64,000 nt of DNA from Guadua angustifolia. Taxonomy: Eukaryota > Streptophyta > Magnoliopsida > Poales > Poaceae. The notes beneath the pieces are model-generated. The model did not search any database, was not told where the DNA came from, and saw only the letters and a list, made by a program, of their open reading frames with translations. Below, in pieces: positions 1 through 12,073 of the stretch (its first letter is position 1; every line of letters starts with the position of its first letter). Where the stretch lies: contig CM070511.1 in NCBI GenBank assembly GCA_036346375.1, positions 13,702,001 through 13,766,000 of the forward strand. The letters are read 5' to 3'. Position numbers and translations under genes: made by a program.

Positions 1-2992
1 TATTGTCCTTGCATTGATTGCACAAATCTGAGGAGATTTAACAACTCATCTCAAATTGAGGACCACCTGATTCGACGTGGCTTCGTGAGGAATTACACAT
101 GTTGATCCATCACGGGAGGCAGTAGTACCTCCGATATGCAACGAAGATACGGTGGAACCGATGACGAGTTGCGACCGATATGTTTGAGGAGGATAATTTG
201 GAGCAAATGTTGTGGGATGTGGAGGGTAATTACACGGAAAGAGAGTTTGAAAAGTTTAAAAGCTTGATAGAAGATTTATGCCAAACCGCTGCTCACAAAG
301 TTGCAAAGCGGAATACACCAAAGTTGGGTTCGGTCCTTGCATTGTTCGAATCAAGGCAAAACACCGCTGGATGATACAAGTTTCAATGCACTACTAGTTC
401 TTCTATCGGATCTGCTTCCGAGGGAAACGAGTTGCCAACAAGCATTTATGAAGCGAAGAAGCTACTATGTCCCATGGGAATGGAAATAGAAAGGATACAT
501 GCATGTCCTAATGATTGCATCTTGTACCGTAACGCACATCGAGTCTGCACGCTTGTCCGCTTTGCGTGTGCCCCGATACAAACAAAAGGAGAAGCGAACG
601 ACAAGAAGCGAAGAGCCGGGCAACGACGGTGAAGAGGTCATCACTAAAGGTGCACCGCCAAGGTATTGTGGTACTTGCCCATCATTCCCGTCTCGAGCGG
701 TTGTTTGCAAATCCGAGAGAGGCAAAATTGTTGCGCTGGCATTACGAGTCTCGAAGGAAGATGGCAAGTCGAGACACCTCGCCGATTCGCTCAATGGAGA
801 AACATCGATTGGAAACATGAGGAGTTTGGTGCCAAATGAGGAACATAAGATTTGGGTTGAGTACCGACGGAATGAATCCGCTTGGTAACATGAGCAATCG
901 TCACAAAGACTGCCGCTTCATAGGTATCTACAACCTCCCTCCTTGGTCAGGCATGAAGCGGAAGTATATCATGATGTCATTACTAATCTCGGGACCCAAA
1001 CAAATGAAATGATATTGATGTGTACCTTGCACCATTGATCGAGGATTTGGTAAAATTGTGGAATGATGGGGTCGCCGTGGGGATGCGCATAAAAGAGAGC
1101 ATTTCACCCTACTGCTATGGTATTTTGCACCATAAATGATTTCCGCCCTTGGTAATTTGGCGATTACAAGATCTAAAGGAGCCAAAGCGTGTCCTATTTG
1201 TGAAGAGGAGACCGAGAGTCTATGGCGCCAAATTCCAAGAAAACTGGTATATGGGTCACCGAGGTTTCTACCTCGAAGTCATCGATACCGTAAGATGGAT
1301 GACAAATTTGATGGGAAGAGGGAAGTCCGCTCGCACCGCAGACCTATGAGTGGAAGCCAAGTATATTCACGTAGAGGATATCGATGTTCAAGACGGAAAG
1401 AGTCAGAATCTGCTCATCCTAGGACCATTTGGAAGAAGAGGTCAATATTCGGGACTTACCGCATCGAAGGAGTTAGATGTCCGCATTGTATTGATGTCAT
1501 GCATGTTGAGAAGAATGTCTGCGATAACTTGGTTGGCATCCCGCTGAACATACCGGAAGACCAAAGATGGTGTCAATGCTCGTCGCGACATGGCCTACAT
1601 GGGAATCGTGCCTGCACTTGCAAAGTGATAGAGGAGGATGGAAAAGGCCCGACATCCTCGCTGCATGCTACACCTCGCCCAAGAAGGAGAAAGAAGATCT
1701 CTGCAAATGTCTCCAAAGTATTAAAGTTCCATCTGGCTACTCCGCTAACATTAAGAAGCTTGTGTCTATGGATGATTTGAAGTTGTTGGGCATGAAGTCC
1801 CATGACCGCCATGTCTTGATGACCCAAATGCTCCTGGGCCAAATCCAAATATTCTCCCAGAGGATGTCAGTTGGCAATCACAAAGTTGTGTTATTTCTTC
1901 AATGCGATCTCCTCGCAGTTATTGACCCCGATGTACTAGACAACTTACAGAGTGAGGTGGTGCGCACTCAGGTCACCTTGAGATGCATTTCCCACCGCCG
2001 TTTTTGACGAATGGTCCACCTTGTTGTTCACCTTGTCGAGAGATTAAGATATGTGGACCCGCTTTCCTACGCTACATGTATCCGCTCGAGAGGTACATGG
2101 GTATATTAAAGTCGACGTGAGGAATCGGTTGAAGCCTCGAGGGTAGTATTGTTGAAGGTTATGGACCAAGAGGTTATTGAGTTTTATGGGACTACCCGGG
2201 TAAAAGACAAGCAATCGGTGTTCCTCAGATCTCGCCATGAGGGCGATTTGTGGTAAAGGAACCGCGGTCCAAACTAATGAGTCCGAGGTTTGATATGTAT
2301 TGCAAGGCGATTTCACGCCTTGCGTAATAGAGCGAAGTTCGCCCATACATCGAAAGCAAAGATAAGTTGATATTACGGAAGAGAATCCACAAATGGATGA
2401 GTTTCCATCGCACAAGAACACAATGATCGATTCTCACATGGTTCAAAGAAAAGCGGAGGTCTCTTTATCGAGAATGTAAAATGGTTGGTCGACGGACCAA
2501 GATTTAATGTACGATACATGGCAGGGTACGATATTAATGGTTACACCTTTTACATCGAGAGTCAAGATGCCAAGAGTATCGCCCAAAACAAAGGTGTGAG
2601 TATAAATGCTTTGTCTCGATGATCATCACTCAAAACAGTCTCCCCAACCGCAATGAACTCCTACTATGGGATGATCAAGAAATTTGGGAGCTCGACACGG
2701 AATATACCAAGTTCCATTGTTCCGATAAGTGGGTACGACTTCCACATGGAGTGAAGGTCGACAAGAGAGGCTTTACTATTGTGGATCTCAGAGACTCGCC
2801 ACAAAGATGATCCGCTTGTCCTGCGGCAAGCAACTCAAGTCTTTTACGCGCGCGATCCGCCAATCCAAGGTTGCACGCCGTTTTCATGGCAAGAGACGGA
2901 TCGAGGAGTTGAAGATGTTGTAGATGAAGAAGAGTATAACCAATTCGATGAGATACCTTCATTTGCGATGGGGCTTGTCTTAGCGGGATGAT
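1..2992 (+). pseudogene. CACTA (En/Spm) TNP2-type transposase, degenerate, 5' end outside window
   Basis: Reading + in shifting frames gives a nearly complete TNP2 transposase, the enzyme that cuts and moves CACTA elements. Bases 15-115 encode the transposon-associated zinc-finger-like region (CPCIDC, then a DHLIRRGF stretch). About 180-560 carries the helical region ending in CPNDCILYR. About 730-1900 is the TNP2 core (RWHYE, CPICEEET, CIDVMHVEKNV, KCLQSIKVPSGYSANI). About 1900-2600 corresponds to the DUF4218-like part and 2690-2985 to DUF4216 (LPHGVKVDKRGFTIVDLRD, then DEEEYNQFDEIP). At least ten frame changes and stops break it, so it is non-functional as written. Family and strand are clear; some breaks may be sequence errors because they fall near CAG/CTG. 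Confidence 0.9.
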
Positions 2993-3526
2993 GACACACA
3001 TGGAGCCAATTACATGCGAGTAGATCATCATGAAGGGCAATATTGTAAATAAATGGACTATTATAATGTATGTAAAATAGTATTGTAAATCCAAGGTGAT
3101 TAATTGCTGTTTGGAGGCTTCGATGGAAATGCATGCAATTTCTCTTTATGCCTGCACTTTGTGCCATAATTTGTGAAAGAAAATTCCATTTGACGAAATT
3201 ATTGTTGGGAAAGCTTGTAAATAGTTGAAAGTTCATTTCTGAAAATTTTCGTACAATTCCAGATTAATTTGAAAAAGTTTTGACTTTTCTACGCTTTACG
3301 CACAAATCATGTGTCTACGAAATGAATTTTGGCATATTTCTTGAATGAGGTCGCTTTTTCCAAAAATTATTTTATGAAAAGTTTTGCAGTATCCTGAAAT
3401 ATGTTTCTGCAAAATTTCTAATAATTTCAACAATGTATGACAAAGTTATGGCATTTTCTCTCTTTGATGAAATGCTGAAAATTCAGAACTTGCAGATGTC
3501 TGAAAAGGAATAGTGCAATAAACTAC
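2993..3526. other. AT-rich 3' flank of the TNP2 gene, no gene seen
   Basis: This stretch between the TNP2 stop region and the tandem array has no convincing coding frame. It is AT-rich with short runs of T and A and probably holds the transposase 3' UTR and intergenic sequence of the CACTA element. Confidence 0.5.
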
Positions 3527-4690
3527 ATCAGTGTCGGTTTTATTAAAAAAAGTGATACTGACGACTAACATCAGTGTTCTATTAGAAAAGTGATGATCAA
3601 GCATCAGTATCGGTTTTATTAAAAGAGTGATACTAATGATGAAGCATCAGTATCGGTTTTCTTAAAAGAGTGATACTAATGATGAAGCATCAGTATCGGT
3701 TTTCTTAAAAGAGTGATACTAATGATAAAGCATCAGTATCAGTTTTATTAAAAAAGTGATACTAATGACTAACATCAGGGTTCTATTAGAAAAGTGATGA
3801 TAAAGCATCAGTATCGGTTTTATTAAAAAAGTGATACTAATGGTTAAGCATCGAGATCGGTTTTCGAAAAGAGTGATACTAATGACTAAGCATCAAGATC
3901 GGTTTTCTTAAAAGAGTGATACTAATGATAAAACATCAAGACGGTTTTATTAAAAAGTGATACTAATGACTAACATCGTGGTTCTATTAGAAAAGTGATG
4001 ATAAAGCATCAAGATCGGTTTTATTAAAAAGTGATACTAATGGTGAAGCATCAAGATCGGTTTTCGAAAAGAGTGATACTAATGATTAAGCATCAAGATT
4101 TCGGTTTTCTTAAAAGAGTGATACAAATGATAAAACATCAAGATCGGTTTTATTAAAAAGTGATACTAATGACTAACATCGGGTTCTATTAGAAAAGTGA
4201 TGATAAAGCATCAAGATCGGTTTTATTAAAAAGTGATACTAATGGTTAAGCATCGAGTCGGTTTTCGAAAAGAGTGATACTAATGATTAAGCATCAAGAT
4301 CGGTTTTCTTAAAAGAGTGATATTAATGATAAAACATCAAGATCGGTTTTATTAAAAAAGTGATACTAATGACTAACATCAGGGTTCTATTAGAAAAGTG
4401 ATGATAAAGCATCAGTATCGGTTTTCTGAAAAGAGTGATACTAATGATTAAGCATCAGTATCGGTTTTCTTAAAAGAGTGATACTAATGATTAAGCATCA
4501 GTATCGGTTTTCTTAAAAGAGTGATACTAATGATAAAACATCAAGATCGGTTTTATTAAAAAGTGATACTAATGACTAACATCGTGGTTCTATTAGAAAA
4601 GTGATGATAAAGCATCGATGATTTTCAAAAGAGTGATACTAATGATTAAGCATCGAGACGGTTTTCTTAAAAGAGTGATACTAATGACTA
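3527..4690 (+). repeat. CACTA array of 29 ~40-bp units with a 202-bp higher-order period
   Basis: The unit runs catcagtatcggtttt, a short A/T run, then gtgatactaatga. I count 29 copies of the gtgat core. A variant unit reading gtgatgat follows ttctattagaaaa and recurs at 3590, 3794, 3995, 4197, 4398 and 4601, i.e. exactly every fifth unit, 201-204 bp apart. The array sits between TNP2 and ORF2 of the same element and resembles in design the terminal array at 11040-11460 (catcagaatcggttct, then gtgattctgatga). Such arrays are where CACTA proteins bind; here it is internal, not next to a TIR. Some units read catcaag or catcg in place of catcag. Confidence 0.9.
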
Positions 4691-4699
4691 ACGCAATTC

Positions 4700-5190
4700 T
4701 TAAAACCCCTACCCATAACCATTCAAGTACAAGCAGCCCTTCTCCTCCACGCTACTTAGCCGCTTCGCCTTCCGCTTTCCCGCTCGCCTCCTTGCCGCCG
4801 ACGCTTAACCTTAGCCGCCGAAAAGTCGCCGCCGTCTACCTTCGCCTCACGCCTCGCCGCCGCCGACGCGCTTAACCTTAGCCGCCGAGTGCCGCCGCCG
4901 CCCGCCGCTTCGCCACGCCTCGCTTGTCGCCGACGCCGAGGACGCCTCGCTTGCCGCTGCCACCGAGGACGCCCCACGCCACCCACACACCGCCTTCGAC
5001 GCCGACGCCGCCTCTTACTCCCCTTGGTTCTTCGACGCCGACGCCGCTTCGCTTCGCCGCTGAGGTGGTACTGCTCGCTTCGAGGCGCGGCTCAGGCCGA
5101 TAAAGAGCATCACCGCCGCCGCCATCTTCACTGCCGCCGATGTCTCCTAGCCGCTTGCATTTCGTTTCGCCACTGTCCCCGTAAGTATTT
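4700..5190 (+). other. GC-rich leader/first exon of CACTA I ORF2 transcript (putative)
   Basis: Directly after the array the composition jumps to GC-rich CGCCGCCGACGC repeats, preceded by acccctacccataaccattc. Several overlapping frames are open only because of composition bias, so I call no protein. A candidate splice donor (cccc|gtaagt) lies at 5180. The same order, array then GC-rich exon, recurs at 30778-31379, which supports a transcribed leader exon. Function is inferred. Confidence 0.45.
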
Positions 5191-6698
5191 TATACTGCGT
5201 TTTATTCTTTAAGTGAATGCAAAGGGCCATCCTATGTGTTTGACTTGGGGACCTTGCATGAGGGCTTAAGTGTTCGTGAGGATATCTGGACCGAATAGAT
5301 GATTTGTGACAACAAACTTGACAAATGGTATATATATATAATTGTGATATACTTGGTTAGTGTAATTGTCATCACAAAGGAAATGCTCATTCGTGAATTT
5401 GCTCACCGTTATTTTCTTTAGTTCTTGCTTCATCGGTAATATTCATTGCTATATTGTCATTAATTGCTTTGTCTCAATTCAGTTCATTCAAGGTTCATTC
5501 TGTGATGATTCCAAAGAGATTGCGAGGGCTAATTTCTATCCAAAAAAGTAGTTGAAGTGATTCTGAGCTGTGCATGTTTGATCGACATTTGATTAACTTA
5601 AAACCTGTCAAGTATTGAATTGAAATTGTGAAAGGTTGTCACAAATCTATCTGCTTTCGCCTATTGTGGCGAGGAGGGCCTCTTAAGGCAACCCGACATC
5701 TCGAGAACACTCTAATAATCAACTTGAGCTCTATGTTAGTTGATTTATTCATGGTACTCGCATATGTTCATGTGTATGACCTTGAGTTTCTTTGTTCATC
5801 CTTCATCCTTTGTCTATTTTCTTTAGTTCTTGCTTCTCGTAATATTCACTTTTAGCATATTACTTTTGTTTAGACATGTGTTTACTTTCAACATATTACT
5901 TTTGTTTTTATCTCAAAGATATATTAGAGTTTAGGTTATGTAACCTCGCCTCCCGCTCGAAGTGTTTATTTATAAATATGCCGAATAGCATATTTATAAG
6001 CGGCGATCTCGAATTGTCCACGTTTTTGGGCGTCCAGGATATGTGGTTCGAGCAAGTTCTCGAGCTATGTTGTACAACTTCGAGTTGATTTCGTAGCGTT
6101 TCGGTGTTCTCCTGATACACACCCTCTTGACCTGTTGTCGAGACGTATCCGGAGAATAGCGAGATGTCATGAAATTTTCTCTCGAGTTGTACAACGGCTT
6201 AGAACTTGCTCAACCACATATCCTCGAATGGGATTAGGACCAAACCTATTTAGAGATTAGGGTTATCGTTGGTACGATTTAGTTGGTCAACAGATATTGC
6301 ATGTTATGTCGCTACTAACTTGACCTTCTTGTGTTGCTATTCTTGCATTAGTACATTAATGCTCATATTCTCTGTTGATGTTGTGAAATCAAACTTGTTG
6401 GTGTAAGTAAACATCCGCTAGTGCTAAATTCACTTGTCATATGGAATGGGCTTTTGTTTTTTATCCGAGCAGAGGTTAGAGTTTAAGTTATGTAACCCAC
6501 ATGTATCCGTCAATTTAGAGATTAGAGTTATCATTCCAACTTATTAAGTTGGTCAATAGATAGACTTTTGTTCTAACAATTGCATACTATGAATTATCTG
6601 CTGATCCTTTACAAGATTTATTGTCAAGTGCATATAGTAGCTTCAAATTGCTTTCTCTCATGTCACACATATGACCTTATCAGATAAGAAAACTCAAA
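5191..6698 (+). other. Intron-like region of CACTA I
   Basis: Between the GC-rich exon and the ORF2 start the sequence is AT-rich and without a recognisable protein. It holds a hairpin (6037-6223) and a diverged direct repeat (about 6240-6290 and 6513-6560, both starting tttagagattag and ending in a gttggtcaa-agata block). Most likely a long intron. Confidence 0.4.
6037..6223. repeat. Inverted repeat with ~40-bp arms
   Basis: The left arm starts ggatatgtggttcgagcaag and the right arm ends cttgctcaaccacatatcc. Inner parts also pair (ttgtacaact with agttgtacaa). The arms differ by a few indels and enclose about 95 bp. It could be a small MITE or simply a stable hairpin in the intron. Confidence 0.7.
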
Positions 6699-8330
6699 AT
6701 GTCGCAACTAGAGAGCATCGGCTCGTCGCCAGACAGAGTAGAAGGTGCTGCTGAGGGGCCGAGCATGGTTCCAATTACTCAAGGGCCGAGTAAGGTGAGG
6801 AAGAGCCGAGGACCAAACAAAGGGGCTACAGGGAGAACGCCGCAGGTTCTCCGCTTCAATGCCAGGGGGGTCTGCACGGGCCCTCCTAAGTACATGGGGC
6901 GATACTGGTCATTTATTGGCCAATTGGTGAGGGAGAGAGTGCCCATAACAATTAAGGATTGGAGAAAGGAAGTCAGCGCTGAGCAGAAGAATTGGTTGTG
7001 GGACGAGGTTAAGAGTAAATGGATTATAGAGGAGGACGATGAACCCACAAATGAGACAGACGCTTTGAATAGGATGGGTGTGGCCTTGAGGCACTTCAAG
7101 ACCCTTATGCACAATGAGTACGTCTTTGAAAGGCCGTACACCATTCGAGAAGTATCCATTTGTGACCCCGATGTTTGGGCGGAGTTCACGAGGATGAAGG
7201 GTACGCCGAGGCAAAGACAACCGAGAGAGAGGAACACCGCTGTCCGTGAGGCTTAACACGCACCCGCACCACCTCGGTACAGGCGGCTATGAGGGGAAGA
7301 AGGCAGAGTGGGCGCGACAAGCCGAGGAGTGCGCTCACTCCGGGACGGTGATGCCTTACTCCCACATATCTGAGGAGCGGGCACGCAACTGGGTATTAGC
7401 GAGGACAAAGAAAACCTCGACGGGCAGCTTTTGTAGTTGCAAACCTCGCTATCGCCAAGTCGCCTCTACCATCGTGAGACATCTAACTTAGTACAATACA
7501 ATTGACCCAACTTGTTGTATTTCAAATCTAATTCAGACTCGCTTATTACAGAAGAGGTAAGCCAAATAAAAGAACAGGGACCTTCCCGAGCCAAGGGTCG
7601 CAGGACATCCTGTCGTCTGCGATCGGAAGTCCGACCATAAGGGGCGGTGCTTGCCGAGGGGCGGGACACACGAAGAAGACCTACTTTCAAGATGACTCAT
7701 GAGTGCCAACTCAAGGTCATGGCAGCACGCAGGAGCGCCTCAACGCACTAAGGAGCAAATGAGGAGGAGATTAAGGAGGAGATGAGGGGAGATGCCGCAC
7801 GTGAGGAAGAGATAAGAGGGAGATGAGGGGAGATGGCGGCACGTGAGGATCGCCTGAGGGCCGAGATGATGGCGATGATTTCCCAGTCGAGCGATGCCCT
7901 CGACTCTCGAGAGAAGTTCGTGTTCGACCTATCACCGCGGCTCCAAAATGATAATGACCGGTCCCCACCGAAGGTAATAATTAATTTTTCCCGAGTTAAA
8001 GCTACGAGTGTAACTCCCGCAATGTTTTTCCTCGTTGTACACTTCTTGCGTGCTGCGCGGCGCCACCACCATCTTGACGGAGGATGGATTTCCGCCGAGG
8101 TCGCACGCTGGGTTGCATTTCCATGCAACGAGACCGACATCTGCATGGTCACCTGGGGAAGGGCTACATGAGGGTGCAGTGGACTACGCCCACGAAGACT
8201 TCTTATCACATGTGCTCGATTTCCAACGAAGATATCACCACTCTCGCAAGCACGCATGTCGCTCATCAAGTGGCCCACGACGGTGTCGACCGGTCAAGGT
8301 AAAAAGTCCCTCCACGCCTTCTCTACCATT
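6699..8330 (+). pseudogene. CACTA I ORF2, Transposase_24 (Ptta/En/Spm) part
   Basis: The ATG at 6699 opens 185 codons followed by a frame slip into HPHHLGTGGYEGKKAEW, the signature block of the Transposase_24 family that accompanies TNP2 in grass CACTA elements. Upstream residues RYWSFIGQLVRERVPITIKDW and DALNRMGVALRHFKTLMHNEY match the usual N-terminal region. Further downstream (to about 8330) an acidic/arginine-rich coiled-coil-like stretch and a block around GKGYMRVQWTTP continue the protein in other frames. Role: probably an accessory DNA-binding or transposition protein, inferred from family context. Frame breaks make it a pseudogene as written. Confidence 0.8.
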
Positions 8331-9735
8331 CCAAGACTACTGCAGAAGTTAAATATATGCGTGCTTCAGAGGTTCCTCCTGCTGCTCGCCTCCCCGCCTC
8401 CCCTCCCGCCTGATCCTGCCTCCTACTCCTCCGCCGCTCCCGCCTCCTCTGCTCGATCCCGCCTCCCGCTACACCGCCGCTCCCGCTTCTACTCGCCTCC
8501 TGCTCCTGGCTTGCGCCTCCCGCCTCCCAGAGAACCACAGAGGCCTCCGAGACTCCCAGACAATCACAAGAGGCCTCCGAGACTCCTTCCGCCAAGAGGG
8601 CAAGCCGACAGAGGCCACAGCCTCTTAAGGTACCAAAAGCCCATCGCCTGACCTCGGAGACTCCTTCGCCCAAAAGAAGAGTCAAGACAGCCACAGCACC
8701 TCAGATGATTATAAGGCCTACGAGCATGGAAAGCCCCCGATTGCATCGCATTTAATCGAATGATCTAGGCAAGTGGACTCGCCTCCATGGATGGTACCTT
8801 GATAAGGTGAAGGGGAAGAGCGCCGAGTCGACTTCAACGTGAAGTATAAAAGGTACATTTTCACCGTGAGGAGCATGGAACATTCCCCGCCGCTTTTGAG
8901 GATCTATTCCGTGTACCAAATGAAAGCCGCCGATATTTCTACTTTACGATCATGGACGCTGTGAGTATCACACCATATAGCTTGCGCCATGACTTTTATA
9001 GGATTTTGCATTATGTTTTCTCACTTTCAACACGAAGTTGCGGGATAATGAGACAACGAGCCGTGATGCATCTACACGGTTGGGTTTGTCGACCCGAGCT
9101 TGTGTTCGCGATCTTGGCTAGGCTTCAACCGAGTTTGTTGCTAGCTACATCAAGGGGTATTGCAAGTCGAGTCAAGAAGGACTTCATTGTATTGCCGCAC
9201 TACGAGGAGTAAGTAGTACTTTTCGATTCAATTACTTGTACGCACTTAAAACCGTATGTGAACTTATTTCCTTGCACTACATTTTATTTAATAAGCAACC
9301 ATTGGTTCTACTCGTCCTCGCTCCGAGTGAACACACATCTACACATTTAACTCGATCGAGAAGAGACCGATGGCATACGCGATCAAGCCTCCTTTGCGTA
9401 TAAGCGCATTATTGAAACCTAACACATCCGAGGAATTTAACTACGCTTATTTTTTTGACTCAATGGTGCTCTCCAATGTATGTAGGGTTTCTCGACTATG
9501 TCGATGAAGGAGGGCCGACGACGACAAAAAGGGCAAGACACCGCAAAGATAAGCGATTTAAGGTACAAGTGCCTAGCATATATATGATTAATTTTTTGAC
9601 ATCTAATCTTCGTGGGCTGAATTTCTTTTCTCTCTTCACAGCTATCATCAACAGTAAGCAGCGGTGACCATTGCGCTTCTATGTCATGCAAGACATGCTC
9701 ATCGTGGTCAAGAACTCACAACATTTCCCTAAGGT
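8331..9735 (+). pseudogene. CACTA I ORF2, proline-rich linker and Ulp1 (C48)-like protease part
   Basis: Bases 8370-8600 encode a Pro/Arg-rich segment, the counterpart of the PPPPPAPQ region of CACTA IV. From 8800 the frame contains VDFNVKYKRYIF (usual form: VDF-Y-LY), then a block ending KKDFIVLPHYEE with a GT donor after it (9210). An HW dipeptide at about 9300 and an HCGFYVM-like block near 9675 (needs one base more) fit the His and Cys regions of Ulp1-like cysteine proteases. Introns of about 80-200 bp separate the pieces. The catalytic exon is damaged. Identity of the domain is inferred from the spacing and from the better copy at 49050-49400. Confidence 0.65.
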
Positions 9736-10900
9736 ATAATTTTCTAATACTAATCAAGTATTAGATTTATGAAGTAATACAAAATAATTCTATTGGAACA
9801 CCGCCATTATCTAAAAGCACTAGTATTAGTTAGCTCTACATGAAACACTAGTGTGGTCCAATCCAAAACGTGAAGCTTCTAAAAGACGGTGCTACATGAC
9901 GTAATATTGTTCCATTTGAATTTTAGTAGAAAATTACATCACTATATTTTTGCTTGGCCTTAGGAGTATCTGTTTTAAAATATTTGTTATTTGAGAATCA
10001 AGAGAGCGTTATCGTAATGTTTCCACTCTTGACCCTATTTAAATGCTTTAAAAGAGATTAAGTGGTTACTGTGTGTTATTTATTATTAATATTTTCTTAG
10101 ATTTAGTACTTGTTGGTTTGTGTGTGTACTATGTGTTATGAGATTAGGACTCTAAACCTAATTCAGTTTAGACTCTATCTCTTTATGGTGTGGTCAAATC
10201 AACTCCTCTCTCATCTTCGTTATATATATCGGTGCTTCTCATTATAAAAGATAGAATCAATAAAAAGCGAGAGAGAATTTCACCTCTTACATTATGTGTC
10301 TATTGTTCTTGATCCCGCGATTGCGCTCTATAATTTGTGATTGATCGTATGCTCGACAACGCTTTTACAACGCTATAGACAAATATAATGGCATGAAGGA
10401 GTAGCTTTTATATTTATCCTTTCAAATAAGATTGAGGCATTACTCAATGTCTTTACTAGAATATTAGCTTCTCACATTTGGATTTTTTTCTGCTTTTGAA
10501 TTAATCTTTTATAATCCAAATATTTTCTAAACCCGCCGTAGTTCCCGCTCTATTTTTGTGATTGCCCCTAATACTTATCTATGTTTCCCTAATTTTATGT
10601 ACATGCATAATAATATACTTAGCCTTTTACATAGAAATTTTGAAACTAAAATTAATACTGACTATTTCTGCTTTTGCGTAAGATCAATATCCCCGTAAGA
10701 GTTTAGACAAAGAAAGCACTCAACAATTTACGAGACCACTTATGCCAAGGGTAATCGTTAGAAGTTATATCGAGGATGGCAGCTTTAGAGATCCCGACGA
10801 TCGTATTAGTCCATATGTAAACAATATTAATAATATATGTCAATGTGATATGTATCGAGGAAGTCCATGTAATCGATTGTCATGTTTGTGTTGTCTATTG
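9736..10900 (+). other. CACTA I 3' intron and possible last ORF2 exon
   Basis: Mostly AT-rich noncoding sequence. Bases about 10107-10382 resemble a short copia-type solo LTR (starts TGTTGG, has ttatatata and an aatcaataaa signal, ends in ACA) but no target duplication is visible. Around 10690-10830 a frame reading LDKESTQQFTRPLMPR may be the last exon of ORF2, comparable to the terminal exons at 22094-22342 and 49520-49688. Both calls are weak. Confidence 0.3.
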
Positions 10901-11039
10901 TGAACGACTATGATATATATGTGTTGTAATTAAAGCGCTTCGCTCGTGAATGTGATATATGCATCCTGTCTTCAGACAGAATGTGATGATATATATATTG
11001 TGCATATTGTTTTAATCAGGCTTTTTTGGAGAAATTGCA

Positions 11040-11574
11040 AAATGGCACACCCCAATGGGTCATCGAATCGGTTCTTTAAGGAAGTGATTGTGATGATACC
11101 ATCATCGTAATCGGTTCTTTAAGGAAGTGATTCGATGACCACCTCATCGAAATCGCTTCTTTAAGAAAAGTGATTCGATGACACAATCATCGAATCGGTT
11201 CTTTAAGGAAGTGATTCGATGACTCCATCATCGAATCGGTTCTTTAAGAAAAGTGATTCTGATGACACACTCATCGAATCGGTTCTTTTGTGGAACCGAT
11301 TCTGATGAGTATGTCATCAGAATCACTTTTCTTAAAAGAATCGATTCTGATGAGGGGGTCATCAGAATCACTTCCCTTAAAGAACCGATTATGATGATGG
11401 TATCATCACAATCACTTCCCTTAAAGAACCGATTCTGATGACATTTTATCACGATCGGGTCAAAACCGATTCTGATAGCTCCACCTTATCACTATCTAAG
11501 GACATCGTATCGCGACTAGAACGGATTCTAATGCTAAAAAAGAACCGATTCTGATGTGCCGTTCTGTAGTAGTG
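11040..11574. repeat. CACTA I 3' subterminal array and terminal inverted repeat
   Basis: About twelve 36-bp units (catcagaatcggttcttt, then aaggaagtgattctgatga) run in one orientation to about 11290 and in the opposite orientation from there to 11460, forming a large palindrome centred on ggttcttttgtggaacc. The element ends ttctgtagtagtg at 11574, the complement of the CACTACTACAGAA terminus typical of CACTA transposons. The next bases agt are a candidate 3-bp target duplication. In the left half most units have lost the A or T of CAG/CTG; the right half keeps them. Confidence 0.88.
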
Positions 11575-12073
11575 AGTGGCGCGTGGAGGCAGTGGCGAGC
11601 GGCGGCGGCGTGTAGACGCAGGGACGAGGCGCTTTCGCGAGCAGACACAAGCGAATGGTTTCGGCAGGGTCGGCTACGGCCTTAATACGCCTTGTTTTCA
11701 TCGGCCAGAGTAGCCGATGAAAATAAGGCCTACGTGGCAGGGTATTTTTTTCGTCGGCCAGGTCAGCCGACGAAAACACTTCCTCATACCACGTGGCATA
11801 ATACGAATGGACCGCACTTTTTTCGTCGGTCAATAAAGCCGACGAAAACATTTTCAAATTCCATTGTCACCATCGGCACTATTTTCGCTTGCGTTTAAAA
11901 ATACCGATTTAAAATAAATTGTTTTTCGCTGGTCGGTGTCTCGCCGATTTAAAATGTACATATTGTCGTCGGCTTGGGTAGGACCGACGAAAATATATTT
12001 CTATTATCGTCAGCATTTCTAAAGCCGATGAAAATAAGGTTAGCCGACAAAAAAATATCATTTTCCTGTAGTG
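11575..12073. mobile_element. CACTA II 3' terminal region
   Basis: Repeated tcgtcggc and gccgacgaaaa blocks in both orientations (11700-12060) form a subterminal array, and the segment ends ttttcctgtagtg at 12073, a CACTA-type terminus different from that of element I. Its other end is not in view, so element I probably inserted into element II. The GC-rich stretch 11576-11640 is part of it. No coding frame recognised. Confidence 0.65.

Noticed and set aside
3527..4690. Regularly spaced repeats resembling a CRISPR array
   Set aside because: The spacers are themselves repeats, no cas genes are present, and the context is a plant CACTA transposon.
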